This document shows positions 28,613 through 37,175 of a stretch of 45,029 nt of DNA, piece by piece. The DNA comes from Bacteroidaceae bacterium (lineage in GTDB: Bacteria > Bacteroidota > Bacteroidia > Bacteroidales > Bacteroidaceae). Location of the stretch: positions 1-45,029 of the forward strand of contig JAFXVU010000048.1 in the NCBI GenBank assembly GCA_017534705.1, given 5' to 3'. The position numbers and the translations under genes are program-made. The notes under the pieces are model-generated. The model was not told the origin of the DNA and ran no database searches. It worked only from the letters and a program-made list of their open reading frames with translations. The stretch's first letter is position 1. Every line of letters begins with the position of its first letter.

Positions 28613-29752
28613 ATGAAACGAATAATTTCTTTAGCAATAGTAGCAGCCTTGCAACTCGCTTGCACCGCTCAAGACAACCCGAAGTTGGAGAGCCTCTATG
28701 CCTATCTGAAGGCCAAGGGCTTAGTGAAATACTATACCCTCAGCAATAAAAATCAGGAGGGGCTCCGCAAGCGCTACGACTTCAACTTTGGACTTAACAA
28801 CGAAGGGCCCGCACCCACCATGGATTACATGGGTAGACTGCTCGATGCCAAGGCCGACAGCGCCGTACGTGCAGAATGGCGTGAGAAGCGAGAAGCCCTA
28901 AAGGTGGTTCGCCGAACGCTCAGCGAACTGACTGAAAATGCCGCCGAGAGCTACAGCTACGAATATCACCAGAACGGGCACGACACCATCATTACCACCA
29001 TCGCCCTGAAACCCTACGAAAACGCTCCGATACCAAGGAAATTTGAGTATCCGGAAAATGACAGCTATGGTACTGGCAAGACGCCTGAGATGGTCTATTT
29101 CCGCTACTTCGATTCGGATCGTGGACGCAAAAAACGCATGTCGCCCATCGGATTTGCTGAGCTCCGCGTCAATACGATTGTGGATACGACTCTCTATGCC
29201 ACCAAGGACTTTAACGTCGATGCCCTCCACAAGGCCTTACAACCATTGTTCAAAGACAAGACCATCAAGCACCACGAGATACATTGCGTGCACGACAGCA
29301 CCTTCGATGTCTATACCATTGATGAGACGACTCCTTTTATTGAAGGATTTATGAGGGTAGAGCAAAGCGTGCGCCGCCAAGGTGACAACCGTTTGACTGT
29401 CTATAAGTTCACCTCTGAGGAAAAGGCCAAGGTGAAGCTCCATCAGGTGATGGAATGTGTGCGCCAGTATATTGCCGACCATCCGAGGGAAGCCTACACC
29501 ATCTTTTCCGACGAGTACTTTCCACCGCTGAATCCAGCGAGGATGTTCAGGGGAGAATCATGTCGGAATATGTATGAAATTGACGAGCCTCGCAAGTCGA
29601 TGACCATCGATGCCCTCATGGACGAACACGGGTTCTATATCCTGATTAACGTCTGGGACAATGATGAATATCTCCCTTACAATTGGAAACACCTGAAGGA
29701 AATGGTAAACGGCAAGAAGACGTACTTCAAATCTGATGACTGGTGGGAGTGA
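28613..29752 (+). CDS. Secreted protein of unknown function in the ECF sigma operon
   Basis: The 379-aa protein begins MKRIISLAIVAALQLACTAQ, an export signal; the LQLAC sequence also resembles a lipobox, so it may be a lipoprotein. The rest is soluble, with no domain I recognise. It contains paired segments such as YFRYFDSDRGRKKRM and a C-terminal INVWDNDEYLPYNWKHL. It follows the anti-sigma-like gene by nine bases and ends in a hairpin, so it belongs to that operon. It may be the sensed component or the output of the sigma system; that is guesswork from position. Confidence 0.6.
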   Translation: MKRIISLAIVAALQLACTAQDNPKLESLYAYLKAKGLVKYYTLSNKNQEGLRKRYDFNFGLNNEGPAPTMDYMGRLLDAKADSAVRAEWREKREALKVVRRTLSELTENAAESYSYEYHQNGHDTIITTIALKPYENAPIPRKFEYPENDSYGTGKTPEMVYFRYFDSDRGRKKRMSPIGFAELRVNTIVDTTLYATKDFNVDALHKALQPLFKDKTIKHHEIHCVHDSTFDVYTIDETTPFIEGFMRVEQSVRRQGDNRLTVYKFTSEEKAKVKLHQVMECVRQYIADHPREAYTIFSDEYFPPLNPARMFRGESCRNMYEIDEPRKSMTIDALMDEHGFYILINVWDNDEYLPYNWKHLKEMVNGKKTYFKSDDWWE

Positions 29753-29788
29753 AATGAAGTACAATTATACGCCTTTTCCTATGAGCAG

Positions 29789-29832
29789 CCTCCCCGTTTG
29801 CTTCGCTGTTGCGAGTTTTGGGGAGGTCTTTA
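29789..29832 (+). terminator. Probable terminator after the ECF sigma operon
   Basis: CCTCCCC (29789-29795) pairs with GGGGAGG (29820-29826), followed by TCTTTA. The loop holds a small GCTTCGC-containing stem. It separates the ECF operon from the next promoter. Confidence 0.6.
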
Positions 29833-29945
29833 GTGTATATAAAAGCGGCAAAAAACACGTGGCGATATAAATGCCGTGGTTAAGGCCATTATTACTTCCT
29901 GTTTTCACTATATTTTCTTCATTCGAAAGTCGAGTCCTAAAAAAA

Positions 29946-29988
29946 GATACGTGTAATTTGCATTTCGCACTTTTTTAACGTATCTTTG
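29946..29988 (+). promoter_or_regulatory. Promoter with flanking 7-bp inverted repeat, before the 432-aa gene
   Basis: TTTG (29957-29960), 20 bp, TATCTTTG (29981-29988) is a textbook Bacteroidetes promoter. GATACGT (29946-29952) and ACGTATC (29978-29984) form an inverted repeat that brackets it. The left arm reads GATACGTGTA, 8 of 10 bases like the TATACGTATA palindrome found upstream of the AAA+ and sigma genes. Confidence 0.65.
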
Positions 29989-30073
29989 TAAGGTTATGGA
30001 AAAAAAATCTTGTTAACCCTAAGGAACAAAAAGCCAGTAACACTCAAGTTAGACATCTAAAAAGCAGGCAGTT

Positions 30074-31372
30074 ATGATGATTATCGTTGACAGACAGAAG
30101 CAATTGAACTATCACCCATTGATAGTGTACTTCATGTTGCAACCCGAGGATTACGCAAAATATGCAAATCATCTTCGGCAGCTTAATAGATACCTTAATT
30201 ACACTCATGGCATCTTCAAGTTCCGTGCTGTCCAGCGTGGCGAGGAATACAGCCAATACCTCACCGACAATCTTGCCGAAACAATAAAACAATACAACGT
30301 CATCGTCCGTCTGGTAGATGACTATGAAGGGAATTTCAACTATGCTTTATTCACGATGGATTTCTCTCAGGATCCAGCCTTATTTGAGAAGAGTCTTCAG
30401 AATTTTATCATTGAGGTCTGTGAACAAAACGTGAAAAACTTAAACGAGCAGTTACAACACTTCCAAGAAACAAACGAAAACGAGGAGTCCCAAACCACGA
30501 CCTTTAAAATGATTGACATTTTCAGGTATGCCATCAGACGAAAGGGAACAAGAGATGGAATATGGCGCATGCTGACCAATCCTGATTCCAGGGAACTCAA
30601 GCTGCCTTCTTTCATACCAGAAAGATTACCATCAAATATTGATGAAGTCAAGAAATCAATATACAAAGCCTTGCCTAATAACGAGGCAAAAGAAAACTTC
30701 AAGTTCTTGATAGACTACTTCGAGTCGAGAATGAATGCCCCTGACACCAAGGATTCTGACCGAATTGTCCAGGGAACCGTTGACAAGACTTGTTCTGAGA
30801 AATTGATAGCAGACCACATCACACGTCTGGTTCCAGAAACCAGACCCGACATCACCATAGCCATCAAAATAGTGACAACGAAAGTCCTGAAAGATAGAAC
30901 CAGTAAGGCCTGGGGAGTGGAAATAAACATAAATGGTGAGACGATACCTGTTTACATGGGCAGTGTTGCTGCTTACATGGTCTATGTATGTACATTGCTG
31001 AAGCAGAAGATGGGCACACATTTGTTCCGAACAGCATTCAAAAGGTCACTCCCTGGCAAGAACTCCTATGTAGGCAGACACGCAGATGTCAAATGGCTCG
31101 AACAAGTATATCGTCTATTATACCCCTTACCTACCATTCCGTTTGACACGTGGTATATCAAAATGCAAAAAAACAGTTGCCATGAAATCAATCAGGGCAA
31201 GAGTAATTCTATCAGAATCATCAAAAAGAATTTGAAGAAATTCCCATATGCCATCGAGTACTGTTCAATTCTGACAGCTGTCGATGAGAACCAAAACACC
31301 TACTATCATCTCGACATCCCAGCTGAACGAATCATTATTCCTGAAGAGCTTCAAAAGGCTTTAGGCAAATAA
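30074..31372 (+). CDS. Unknown 432-aa protein, first gene of the AAA+ cassette
   Basis: I do not recognise this family. The protein has no signal peptide or membrane helix, is rich in Lys, Asn and Glu, and looks cytoplasmic. The N-terminal part (1-150) is helix-rich (LQPEDYAKYANHLRQLNRYLNYTHGIF). The C-terminal half has a mixed fold with VYMGSVAAYMVYVCTLLKQKM and LEQVYRLLYPLPTIPFDTW. No catalytic motif stands out. It starts at the first of two adjacent ATGs. Its own promoter is bracketed by an inverted repeat, and it precedes the AAA+ gene by 142 bases, so the two may act together. Confidence 0.7.
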   Translation: MMIIVDRQKQLNYHPLIVYFMLQPEDYAKYANHLRQLNRYLNYTHGIFKFRAVQRGEEYSQYLTDNLAETIKQYNVIVRLVDDYEGNFNYALFTMDFSQDPALFEKSLQNFIIEVCEQNVKNLNEQLQHFQETNENEESQTTTFKMIDIFRYAIRRKGTRDGIWRMLTNPDSRELKLPSFIPERLPSNIDEVKKSIYKALPNNEAKENFKFLIDYFESRMNAPDTKDSDRIVQGTVDKTCSEKLIADHITRLVPETRPDITIAIKIVTTKVLKDRTSKAWGVEININGETIPVYMGSVAAYMVYVCTLLKQKMGTHLFRTAFKRSLPGKNSYVGRHADVKWLEQVYRLLYPLPTIPFDTWYIKMQKNSCHEINQGKSNSIRIIKKNLKKFPYAIEYCSILTAVDENQNTYYHLDIPAERIIIPEELQKALGK

Positions 31373-31430
31373 GGATTAGAGATATAATCCTGGAGCTTAT
31401 AGTCTAAAATCTAAAACCATTATCATTCAA

Positions 31431-31478
31431 TATACGTATACTGCATTTGTCTTCGCTGATGTTTCGAACGTATAATTG
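31431..31478 (+). promoter_or_regulatory. Promoter with TATACGTATA palindrome, before the AAA+ gene
   Basis: TTTG (31446-31449), 21 bp, TATAATTG (31471-31478) fits the promoter pattern. The perfect palindrome TATACGTATA (31431-31440) ends five bases before the -33 box, exactly as in the sigma gene promoter at 38161-38207. A small hairpin (AGGATTA/TAATCCT, 31372-31391) lies at the end of the upstream gene. Confidence 0.65.
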
Positions 31479-31514
31479 CATCGAAATCTTTCTTAAACCC
31501 TATTCCATTTAATT

Positions 31515-33290
31515 ATGAGAAAAACAAAACAACCAAGACTGCACGACATTTTTGAAGGAGACATTGACGACATTATTAACGTCAATTCACATGATGATTA
31601 CCATGAGCCAGCACAATGGACAATCATCACAGCACTCGACCGCGTTCTTGACCTGGCGCGCGGCTCTGAACTCTCTAAATGGTTCTGGGAATCATGCAAG
31701 AATCCTCTGGCTTTCTTGACACAAGAACTTGGCCTCAGTGAGTTGCAAGTTGTTATTGTGGCAATACTCATCGAATCTGGTGAGTCCATGTCCTGGCGCG
31801 ACTTTGGCAAATTCCTTCACTGCTCTCGACTTTCAATGATGGTTTACACCGAAGAAATGGATAATCTGTTGGAGAAGCGCTGGATTACTCGCAGAAAAAC
31901 CCCTCAGTTAGGTACATACTTTGAGGGATTCGCCCTCACTAAAGGAGTGGTGACGGCTCTTCGTCACAACACACCTTTCGTGCCAGAAAAGATTGACGGT
32001 CTCAGCATACAGGAACTTGTGGACAGACTTGAGAGCCATCTTGACAAAAGCAAGCATGACATGAATGCTGACTTTGAAGATGACGAGGAGTGGATTTTAC
32101 AAATTTGCAAGGCCAACCCCCATCTTCCTCTTTGCCACGATGTGTTGAAGTTTGAAGGTGATATACACGTGCAGTCACTACTGATGATGATTGTATACGA
32201 CTATGCGCAGTGGGCAGACTCCGATGATGAAGGACTGACGATGACGACCATCAACCATTTATACCCAGAGGAGTATCAAGCTGATTATATGCGCCACAAA
32301 CTGAGACAAGGTACTCATATTCTCATGAGTGCTGGATACATCGAGCACAAGTGCGTAGATGGCTTAGCCGACACAGAACGCTACACGCTTACTCGCAGAA
32401 GCAAGGAAGAACTCTTAAGGGGATATACTCCGAGTAAGTCAAGAAGTATGACACTCAGAGACCCAAGAAACGATATAAGGAGTTATGAAAACATTAGGGA
32501 AAAGAAAATGTTCTATAACTCAAATGAGCAGGAACAGATAGAGCGCCTCACCGACCTCCTCAGCCAAGAGAATTTTCCTATAATACAGGAAAGATTGGAG
32601 AGCGAGGGGTTGCGCAAAGGATTCGCCTGCCTCTTCTATGGCTCGCCTGGCACAGGCAAGACTGAGACTGTTTTACAGATTGCACGCCAGACTGGACGCG
32701 ACATAATGGAAATTGAGATTGCAGGTATGCGCGACAAGTATGTGGGAGAGAGCGAGAAGAACATCAAGGCCATTTTCGCCCGTTATAGGGATGTATGCAA
32801 GCAAAGCGATGTGACTCCTATCCTCTTCTTCAATGAGGCTGACGGCATCTTTGGCAAACGTGTCACTATTGATGGCAATAACCCGTCCGTAGAGAAGATG
32901 GACAATGCGATGCAGAACATCATTCTTCAGGAACTTGAGAACCTCGATGGCATACTCATAGCCACGACCAACCTCACCTGCAATCTGGACGATGCCTTTG
33001 AAAGACGATTCCTCTTCAAAGTGGAGTTTGAGAAACCCAATGATGAGGTGAAAGAAAAAATATGGCGCAGTATGCTTGGAGATGGCATTACGACTGATGA
33101 CGCACACAGACTTGCCATTCGATACGACTTCTCAGGTGGACAGATTGAAAACATCGTCAGAAAACGTACTATCGAGTACATACTGTCAGGGAAGAAGGCT
33201 GGCTTCGACGAAATTGACGAGTTCTGCAAACACGAGCTCCTCAACAAAAAGAATGAACGCAAACCCATGGGGTTTCAGAACACATTATGA
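31515..33290 (+). CDS. AAA+ ATPase with N-terminal winged-helix-like region
   Basis: This 591-aa protein has a C-terminal AAA+ domain (about 335-575). Walker A is GSPGTGKT (376-383) and Walker B is LFFNEAD, in which Asn440 replaces the usual Asp before Glu441. Sensor 1 is ATTN (483-486), the arginine-finger region is ERRF, and sensor 2 lies in the FSGGQIENIVRKR helix. The N-terminal 320 residues hold two segments resembling winged helices (NLLEKRWITRRKTPQ and SAGYIEHKCVDGLADTERYTLTRR), suggesting a DNA- or protein-binding part. The AAA+ core resembles Cdc48/spastin-like remodellers rather than MoxR or clamp loaders. The substrate is unknown; the gene sits in a cassette of unfamiliar genes. 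Confidence 0.87.
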   Translation: MRKTKQPRLHDIFEGDIDDIINVNSHDDYHEPAQWTIITALDRVLDLARGSELSKWFWESCKNPLAFLTQELGLSELQVVIVAILIESGESMSWRDFGKFLHCSRLSMMVYTEEMDNLLEKRWITRRKTPQLGTYFEGFALTKGVVTALRHNTPFVPEKIDGLSIQELVDRLESHLDKSKHDMNADFEDDEEWILQICKANPHLPLCHDVLKFEGDIHVQSLLMMIVYDYAQWADSDDEGLTMTTINHLYPEEYQADYMRHKLRQGTHILMSAGYIEHKCVDGLADTERYTLTRRSKEELLRGYTPSKSRSMTLRDPRNDIRSYENIREKKMFYNSNEQEQIERLTDLLSQENFPIIQERLESEGLRKGFACLFYGSPGTGKTETVLQIARQTGRDIMEIEIAGMRDKYVGESEKNIKAIFARYRDVCKQSDVTPILFFNEADGIFGKRVTIDGNNPSVEKMDNAMQNIILQELENLDGILIATTNLTCNLDDAFERRFLFKVEFEKPNDEVKEKIWRSMLGDGITTDDAHRLAIRYDFSGGQIENIVRKRTIEYILSGKKAGFDEIDEFCKHELLNKKNERKPMGFQNTL

Positions 33291-33320
33291 ATTGGAGATA
33301 AGGAAAGTCTGAATCCACAC

Positions 33321-33375
33321 GGTATATACCTCTGATTCTTGTCTGCAAAGGTATGTGTGCTATACCTTTGCAGAC
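33321..33375 (+). promoter_or_regulatory. Promoter covered by a 14-bp inverted repeat and a palindrome
   Basis: GTCTGCAAAGGTAT (33341-33354) and ATACCTTTGCAGAC (33362-33375) form a perfect 14-bp inverted repeat with a 7-nt spacer. The right arm contains TACCTTTG (33363-33370), a -7 box, and CTTG at 33338-33341 lies 21 bp upstream as -33. The palindrome GGTATATACC (33321-33330) lies seven bases before that. A repressor bound here would cover the promoter; a terminator for the AAA+ gene is an alternative reading, but no T run follows. Confidence 0.6.
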
Positions 33376-33433
33376 TTAATGATAGACCATAAAAGACAAC
33401 AATTAACAAACAGTCAATGCTCAATAAAAGATA

Positions 33434-34060
33434 ATGACAGAAGAAGAATTGAACAGTACCATCTACAATGGGATTAAATCCATCGTTGTCTTGACTGATG
33501 TAGAACCAAATGATAGTAAAATAGCATATTCCTTGTTGAACCGCATCAAGAATGGAAAATATGCTTATGTTCCTGCAGACGGTAAAATAGGAAACAATCC
33601 TAAAAGACTATATGCTGTTTTCAATATGTCTGTTGAGACGGCCAAAGGTTTATGCAGGCGTTATCGACTGAGTACATTTGTCTACACCGAATTGATGGAG
33701 GATGACAGGATTCATAGCGAATACTATGAAAAGACAGAAGACGCTGTTCCTGGTCAAAAGGCAGACAATACCTTCATAATGAAAGAGAAGTGCCACAGAC
33801 AGCTAAAGGTGAACGATGCTTCTGAAGACCTAACGGTAATTGGCACAAATTATCAGTATTCTATTCCTCATCATGTTGTTGAAGACGCAAACAGATTATT
33901 CATTAAAAACATCCAACACATGATAGAAGTGGAAAAGAAAAGAAGAAATACAATCAATGAAGATTCAATATTGGACTTTGCCATCCATCGTGTTGGATTG
34001 CCGTCTTATCTGCGGAGGAATGCAATCATAAAAGGGTTCTATGATGACGTTTGTAAGTGA
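33434..34060 (+). CDS. Unknown 208-aa cassette protein
   Basis: I do not recognise this protein. It has no signal peptide or membrane segment. The N-terminal 75 residues are a compact mixed region (SKIAYSLLNRIKNGKYAYVPADGK, then AKGLCRRYRLSTFVY). The C-terminal 60 are basic and helical (IEVEKKRRNTINEDSILDFAIHRVGLPSYLRRNAII). The gene is visibly more A+T-rich than the glycosidase genes. It follows the AAA+ gene by 143 bases but has its own promoter with strong inverted repeats, so it may be separately controlled. Confidence 0.65.
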   Translation: MTEEELNSTIYNGIKSIVVLTDVEPNDSKIAYSLLNRIKNGKYAYVPADGKIGNNPKRLYAVFNMSVETAKGLCRRYRLSTFVYTELMEDDRIHSEYYEKTEDAVPGQKADNTFIMKEKCHRQLKVNDASEDLTVIGTNYQYSIPHHVVEDANRLFIKNIQHMIEVEKKRRNTINEDSILDFAIHRVGLPSYLRRNAIIKGFYDDVCK

Positions 34061-34117
34061 TGAATAAATTACTCTGACAAAATACACATTTGAAATCATT
34101 TTTTAAAGAAAAAGATT

Positions 34118-34125
34118 TATCTTTG
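34118..34125 (+). promoter_or_regulatory. Probable -7 element for the 349-aa gene
   Basis: TATCTTTG matches the -7 consensus; the candidate -33 TTTG (34089-34092) is 25 bp upstream, too far for a canonical promoter. The transcript would have a leader of about 130 nt that contains a 16-codon ORF. Confidence 0.4.
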
Positions 34126-34193
34126 TAAAAACTATCTTCATTCAGGCATCTGTATGATAGATTAGGAATCATCAAGAGTACCCAGCAACGGGG

Positions 34194-34244
34194 ATGCCAA
34201 CCGAGCTAAGGCCACGGTGGAAAAGTTATGATGTGAATGTTTAA
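34194..34244 (+). CDS. Possible leader peptide
   Basis: ATG at 34194 opens a 16-codon ORF, MPTELRPRWKSYDVNV, ending at TAA 34242-34244, in the leader of the 349-aa gene and within the only G+C-rich stretch of that gap. CCAACCG and CGGTGG inside it can pair imperfectly. It may be a regulatory leader peptide or chance. Confidence 0.25.
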   Translation: MPTELRPRWKSYDVNV

Positions 34245-34262
34245 CATTAAAAAAGAAAAAGA

Positions 34263-35312
34263 ATGGATTATTTACGCATTCCTTTTGAGAATCCAGACGT
34301 GGATTTTCCGAAAAACAGAATCGTTCTTTTGAACGGCAAGGAAATTCAATGCTACCCTAAACCAGTTCAACCGGAGTTTATTGACAACGACGACATTGAA
34401 ATGGACACATCAGGCTTATATTTCTCACTTTCGAAAAAAAGTCCGTCTCCAGAGGTGAATAAAGAGAAATCCTTTGAGAAGGACCTGCAGAAAAAGTTCT
34501 TCCTCGAACATGCTTTCTATTTCCTGGAGAAAGCCGACATGGTGTTCACCGACAGCAGAATGTTTCTCGCTCCTGTGCCCATCGTGAATGCGATAGCTTA
34601 TACAGGTACATCTGGTTTCAATGCGCCTACATTGGGGATATATTTGGAATGGTGGTTGTACTGTAAGACAGACCTTCTTCACGACGCCACAGGCAATGAC
34701 GCTTTGACATACCATATCGCTGGAAGTCCATTGAGCGGAAGTAATAAATGCGGATGCGTGTATCCGAATGGGTCTACCGCAACAATTTCCCACAGCTCAT
34801 TCTTGCCCGTGTGGGCTGGTTTTATGCAGAACAACCAGAGGTACACCGAGGCAAAGCAAATATACGAGTCGTATTCTCTGAAGGAAGTCTACGACATCCT
34901 TATAGCTTCCGACGAGTCGGAAAAACAAGAATTGGCAGTAAGGCTGAAAATACAAAATGAACGATACGGAAAGTTGAGTGAACTGTTTCACGCTCTACAG
35001 GACAAGATGAAGGATTTGGCTATGAGACTGCACAACAGCGAGCTCGCCGACTTCAAGACAGAACTACTCAAGCGCCAGGAAAACCTGAAGATAACGTTGG
35101 ACAGCCTTGAAGCGGAAAGGAAGGCTCTCAGAGAACAATGGGAAAAAGGAGAATTAACCCAACCTCAGTATTGTCGGAGAATCAATCCCTTGCGACTGAA
35201 AGAGAAAGACCTGGAGCAAAAACTGCAACAGTTCGAACACGACCGTGTTCAACAACTCTTGTCCTCTGGCGATTTGACAGCCGCAATGATTAACAACTAT
35301 TTGAATGACTGA
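34263..35312 (+). CDS. Unknown 349-aa cassette protein with C-terminal coiled coil
   Basis: I do not recognise the family. The first 200 residues look globular, with a Gly/Cys-rich segment (AGSPLSGSNKCGCVYPNGSTATI) and GTSGFNAPTLGIYLEWWLYCK. Residues about 205-340 form a long charged helix or coiled coil (LKIQNERYGKLSELFHALQDK and later EKDLEQKLQQFEHDRVQQLL). The segment EKGELTQPQYCRRI resembles a short SHOCT-like 'G-x-I/L-T-x-x-E/Q-Y' turn. No signal peptide is seen. Its end overlaps the next gene by eight bases, so the two are translationally coupled and probably work together. Confidence 0.65.
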   Translation: MDYLRIPFENPDVDFPKNRIVLLNGKEIQCYPKPVQPEFIDNDDIEMDTSGLYFSLSKKSPSPEVNKEKSFEKDLQKKFFLEHAFYFLEKADMVFTDSRMFLAPVPIVNAIAYTGTSGFNAPTLGIYLEWWLYCKTDLLHDATGNDALTYHIAGSPLSGSNKCGCVYPNGSTATISHSSFLPVWAGFMQNNQRYTEAKQIYESYSLKEVYDILIASDESEKQELAVRLKIQNERYGKLSELFHALQDKMKDLAMRLHNSELADFKTELLKRQENLKITLDSLEAERKALREQWEKGELTQPQYCRRINPLRLKEKDLEQKLQQFEHDRVQQLLSSGDLTAAMINNYLND

Positions 35313-36165
35313 TAAAAAGTGTTTTGAGAATAGTTCTGACCATATTCCTCATGCTCCAGCAGAGGAACCGATGAAAAACAGATGGTCGCAGGCGGATATG
35401 GCAAACATGTCCGCCAAACCACCATCCTTATTCCGCTTGACTGTTTATGAGTATAGGAGAAAACTGTCAAAACATCTCCATTATCCTTCTTTCAAATTGA
35501 ATGATTTCAAGTCAAGTTTCTATACGACGTTGAAGGATGCTGAAGACCAAATTGCATACGAATCAAAACACAGCAAAGCATTTATTCAAGAGGAATCAGG
35601 ACAAAGATGGTATGATAGATACGCCTATGTCATCACGGAAATACCATTGGGAATAGGCATTGAACTCCAGACAAGGGGTGAAAGTCTTTCGGAGAGAGTA
35701 TATCTCCCTGATGGCACACTATGGGGTATCCGAGATTACTGTAATTTCATCCCCTCGTTTTGCCATGGAGAAGAGTATAACTATTGGGGGAGACTGAATA
35801 GATTCAACGGCAGGTCGCCAGAAGAAATCCGTTTTAAACCAGGTGACATTGTGGAGGTGTTCGGATTCCCTGGTAATGATTATTGGAGTGATGATGAGGT
35901 TAACCTTGCGATAGTGGTGGAATGTCCTCCTACAAAAGACCAGGTAAAAGAACAATTAGAACAATATGCAGCCACCCATTCAGGCTTTGATATCTGCGAC
36001 CACCATTTGTGCTCCATTTTTGGTCATTGGCAGGATGCTTATGCTGTATTATCGGAATCATGCGACAGCATTGACCATGCTTCCACCATCTCATTATTCA
36101 AACCTTCGCTGAACGTATCCAGACATAGGGCTAATAAGCTCAGGAGAATGCTGGGGTTGAGATAA
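35305..36165 (+). CDS. Unknown 286-aa cassette protein
   Basis: I do not recognise this protein. There is no signal peptide or membrane helix. The centre (about 105-210) is beta-rich with aromatic residues (VYLPDGTLWGIRDYCNF, then FKPGDIVEVFGFPGNDYWSDDEVNLAIVVE), which could be a small barrel. The C-terminal part has DICDHHLCSIFGHWQDAYAVL and a basic tail, SRHRANKLRRMLGLR. It overlaps the 349-aa gene by eight bases and precedes the phosphoesterase by 40 bases, so the three are likely one transcript. Confidence 0.65.
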   Translation: MTDKKCFENSSDHIPHAPAEEPMKNRWSQADMANMSAKPPSLFRLTVYEYRRKLSKHLHYPSFKLNDFKSSFYTTLKDAEDQIAYESKHSKAFIQEESGQRWYDRYAYVITEIPLGIGIELQTRGESLSERVYLPDGTLWGIRDYCNFIPSFCHGEEYNYWGRLNRFNGRSPEEIRFKPGDIVEVFGFPGNDYWSDDEVNLAIVVECPPTKDQVKEQLEQYAATHSGFDICDHHLCSIFGHWQDAYAVLSESCDSIDHASTISLFKPSLNVSRHRANKLRRMLGLR

Positions 36166-36205
36166 AGATTTTGGATTGAGTGAAATTAAAAAAACAAAGT
36201 AAACA

Positions 36206-36931
36206 ATGATTATTATACCAGATGTACATGGACGGGACTTTTGGAAGTCAGCAGTAGCAGGAAGGGAAGACGAAGAGATACTGTTCCTCGGCGACTATGT
36301 CGATCCATATCCTTCTTTAGAGGGCATTGAACCATGGGAGGGCATGTTGTCCTTGATGGAGATTATCAAGTTCAAGAAGCAGCATCCAGATAATGTGACC
36401 CTGCTCCTGGGCAACCACGATTTGAGTTATGTTTCGATGTACCTACCCAAGTGTAGATATGATTATAGAAACTGTGAAATCATACAAAAGGCCATACTCG
36501 ACAATATCTCGCTTTTCAAGATTGCACATGAGAAGACCATCGCTGGAAAACAATTCATTTTCACCCATGCGGGTATTCTGCCCCAATGGCTTCAAGAAAA
36601 CGAGATGATTCTAGGTCAAGTGAAACCAGATAATGTCGTCGATATTTTGAACACAGCATTTAGTGCAGGTCATTTATATGAAGCACTTGGCCAAGTCTCA
36701 GTGTATAGAGGTGGTTACCATGAGGCTGCCAGTTGTGTCTGGGCGGATGTTCATGAGCACCTGAATTACATCTACAGTCCCAACGCTATGCTTTATCTTG
36801 ATGTGTATCAGATTTTTGGTCACACGCTACAGCTGTCAGAGCGCCCCATCATAACAGAGCATTTCGCCTGTATCGACTGCCGTAAAGCCTTCTCCTTGAA
36901 TGAGAAAGGTGAATTAGAAGTCAAGCGTTAG
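36206..36931 (+). CDS. Calcineurin-like metallophosphoesterase
   Basis: This 241-aa enzyme has the whole metal-binding set of PPP/ApaH-like phosphoesterases: PDVHG (D6, H8), GDYVD (D30), GNHD (N70, H71), THAG (H121) and FGHT near residue 214. No signal peptide is seen, so it acts in the cytoplasm. It resembles bacterial serine/threonine phosphatases or dinucleotide polyphosphate hydrolases, but the substrate cannot be told. It is the last plus-strand gene of the cassette and converges on the 74-aa/sigma gene pair, whose end is nine bases away. Confidence 0.87.
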   Translation: MIIIPDVHGRDFWKSAVAGREDEEILFLGDYVDPYPSLEGIEPWEGMLSLMEIIKFKKQHPDNVTLLLGNHDLSYVSMYLPKCRYDYRNCEIIQKAILDNISLFKIAHEKTIAGKQFIFTHAGILPQWLQENEMILGQVKPDNVVDILNTAFSAGHLYEALGQVSVYRGGYHEAASCVWADVHEHLNYIYSPNAMLYLDVYQIFGHTLQLSERPIITEHFACIDCRKAFSLNEKGELEVKR

Positions 36932-36940
36932 TTTTTTGTC

Positions 36941-37165
36941 TTAGGCTTTATCTATGTCTACACCAAAATGATTGAACAGCAACAAAGCGAACAATTTTTC
37001 CACATAAGATGGATTATTGGCAAGTACGTTCCTTACCCTGCTTCCAAGATACTGTTGAATATCATCTTCATTTGCATCTGTATATGACAGCAGCATACGT
37101 GCGGCAAACTGATTGTGTCGGTATCGAATATTCGGAGCATCAGAAAAGTTTTTTAATGCCTGCAT
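36941..37165 (-). CDS. Unknown 74-aa protein downstream of the sigma gene
   Basis: The small helical protein (starting MQALKNFSDAPNIRYRHNQF) matches nothing I know. It reads from ATG 37165-37163; an alternative TTG start upstream would translate through the palindromic repeat and is less likely. It shares the sigma factor's strand and follows it by 55 bases, so it is probably co-transcribed. A size of 74 residues, no membrane segment and adjacency to a sigma factor are compatible with a small sigma regulator, but nothing in the sequence shows that. Confidence 0.5.
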   Translation of the reverse strand: MQALKNFSDAPNIRYRHNQFAARMLLSYTDANEDDIQQYLGSRVRNVLANNPSYVEKLFALLLFNHFGVDIDKA

Positions 37166-37175
37166 GATAAGCACC

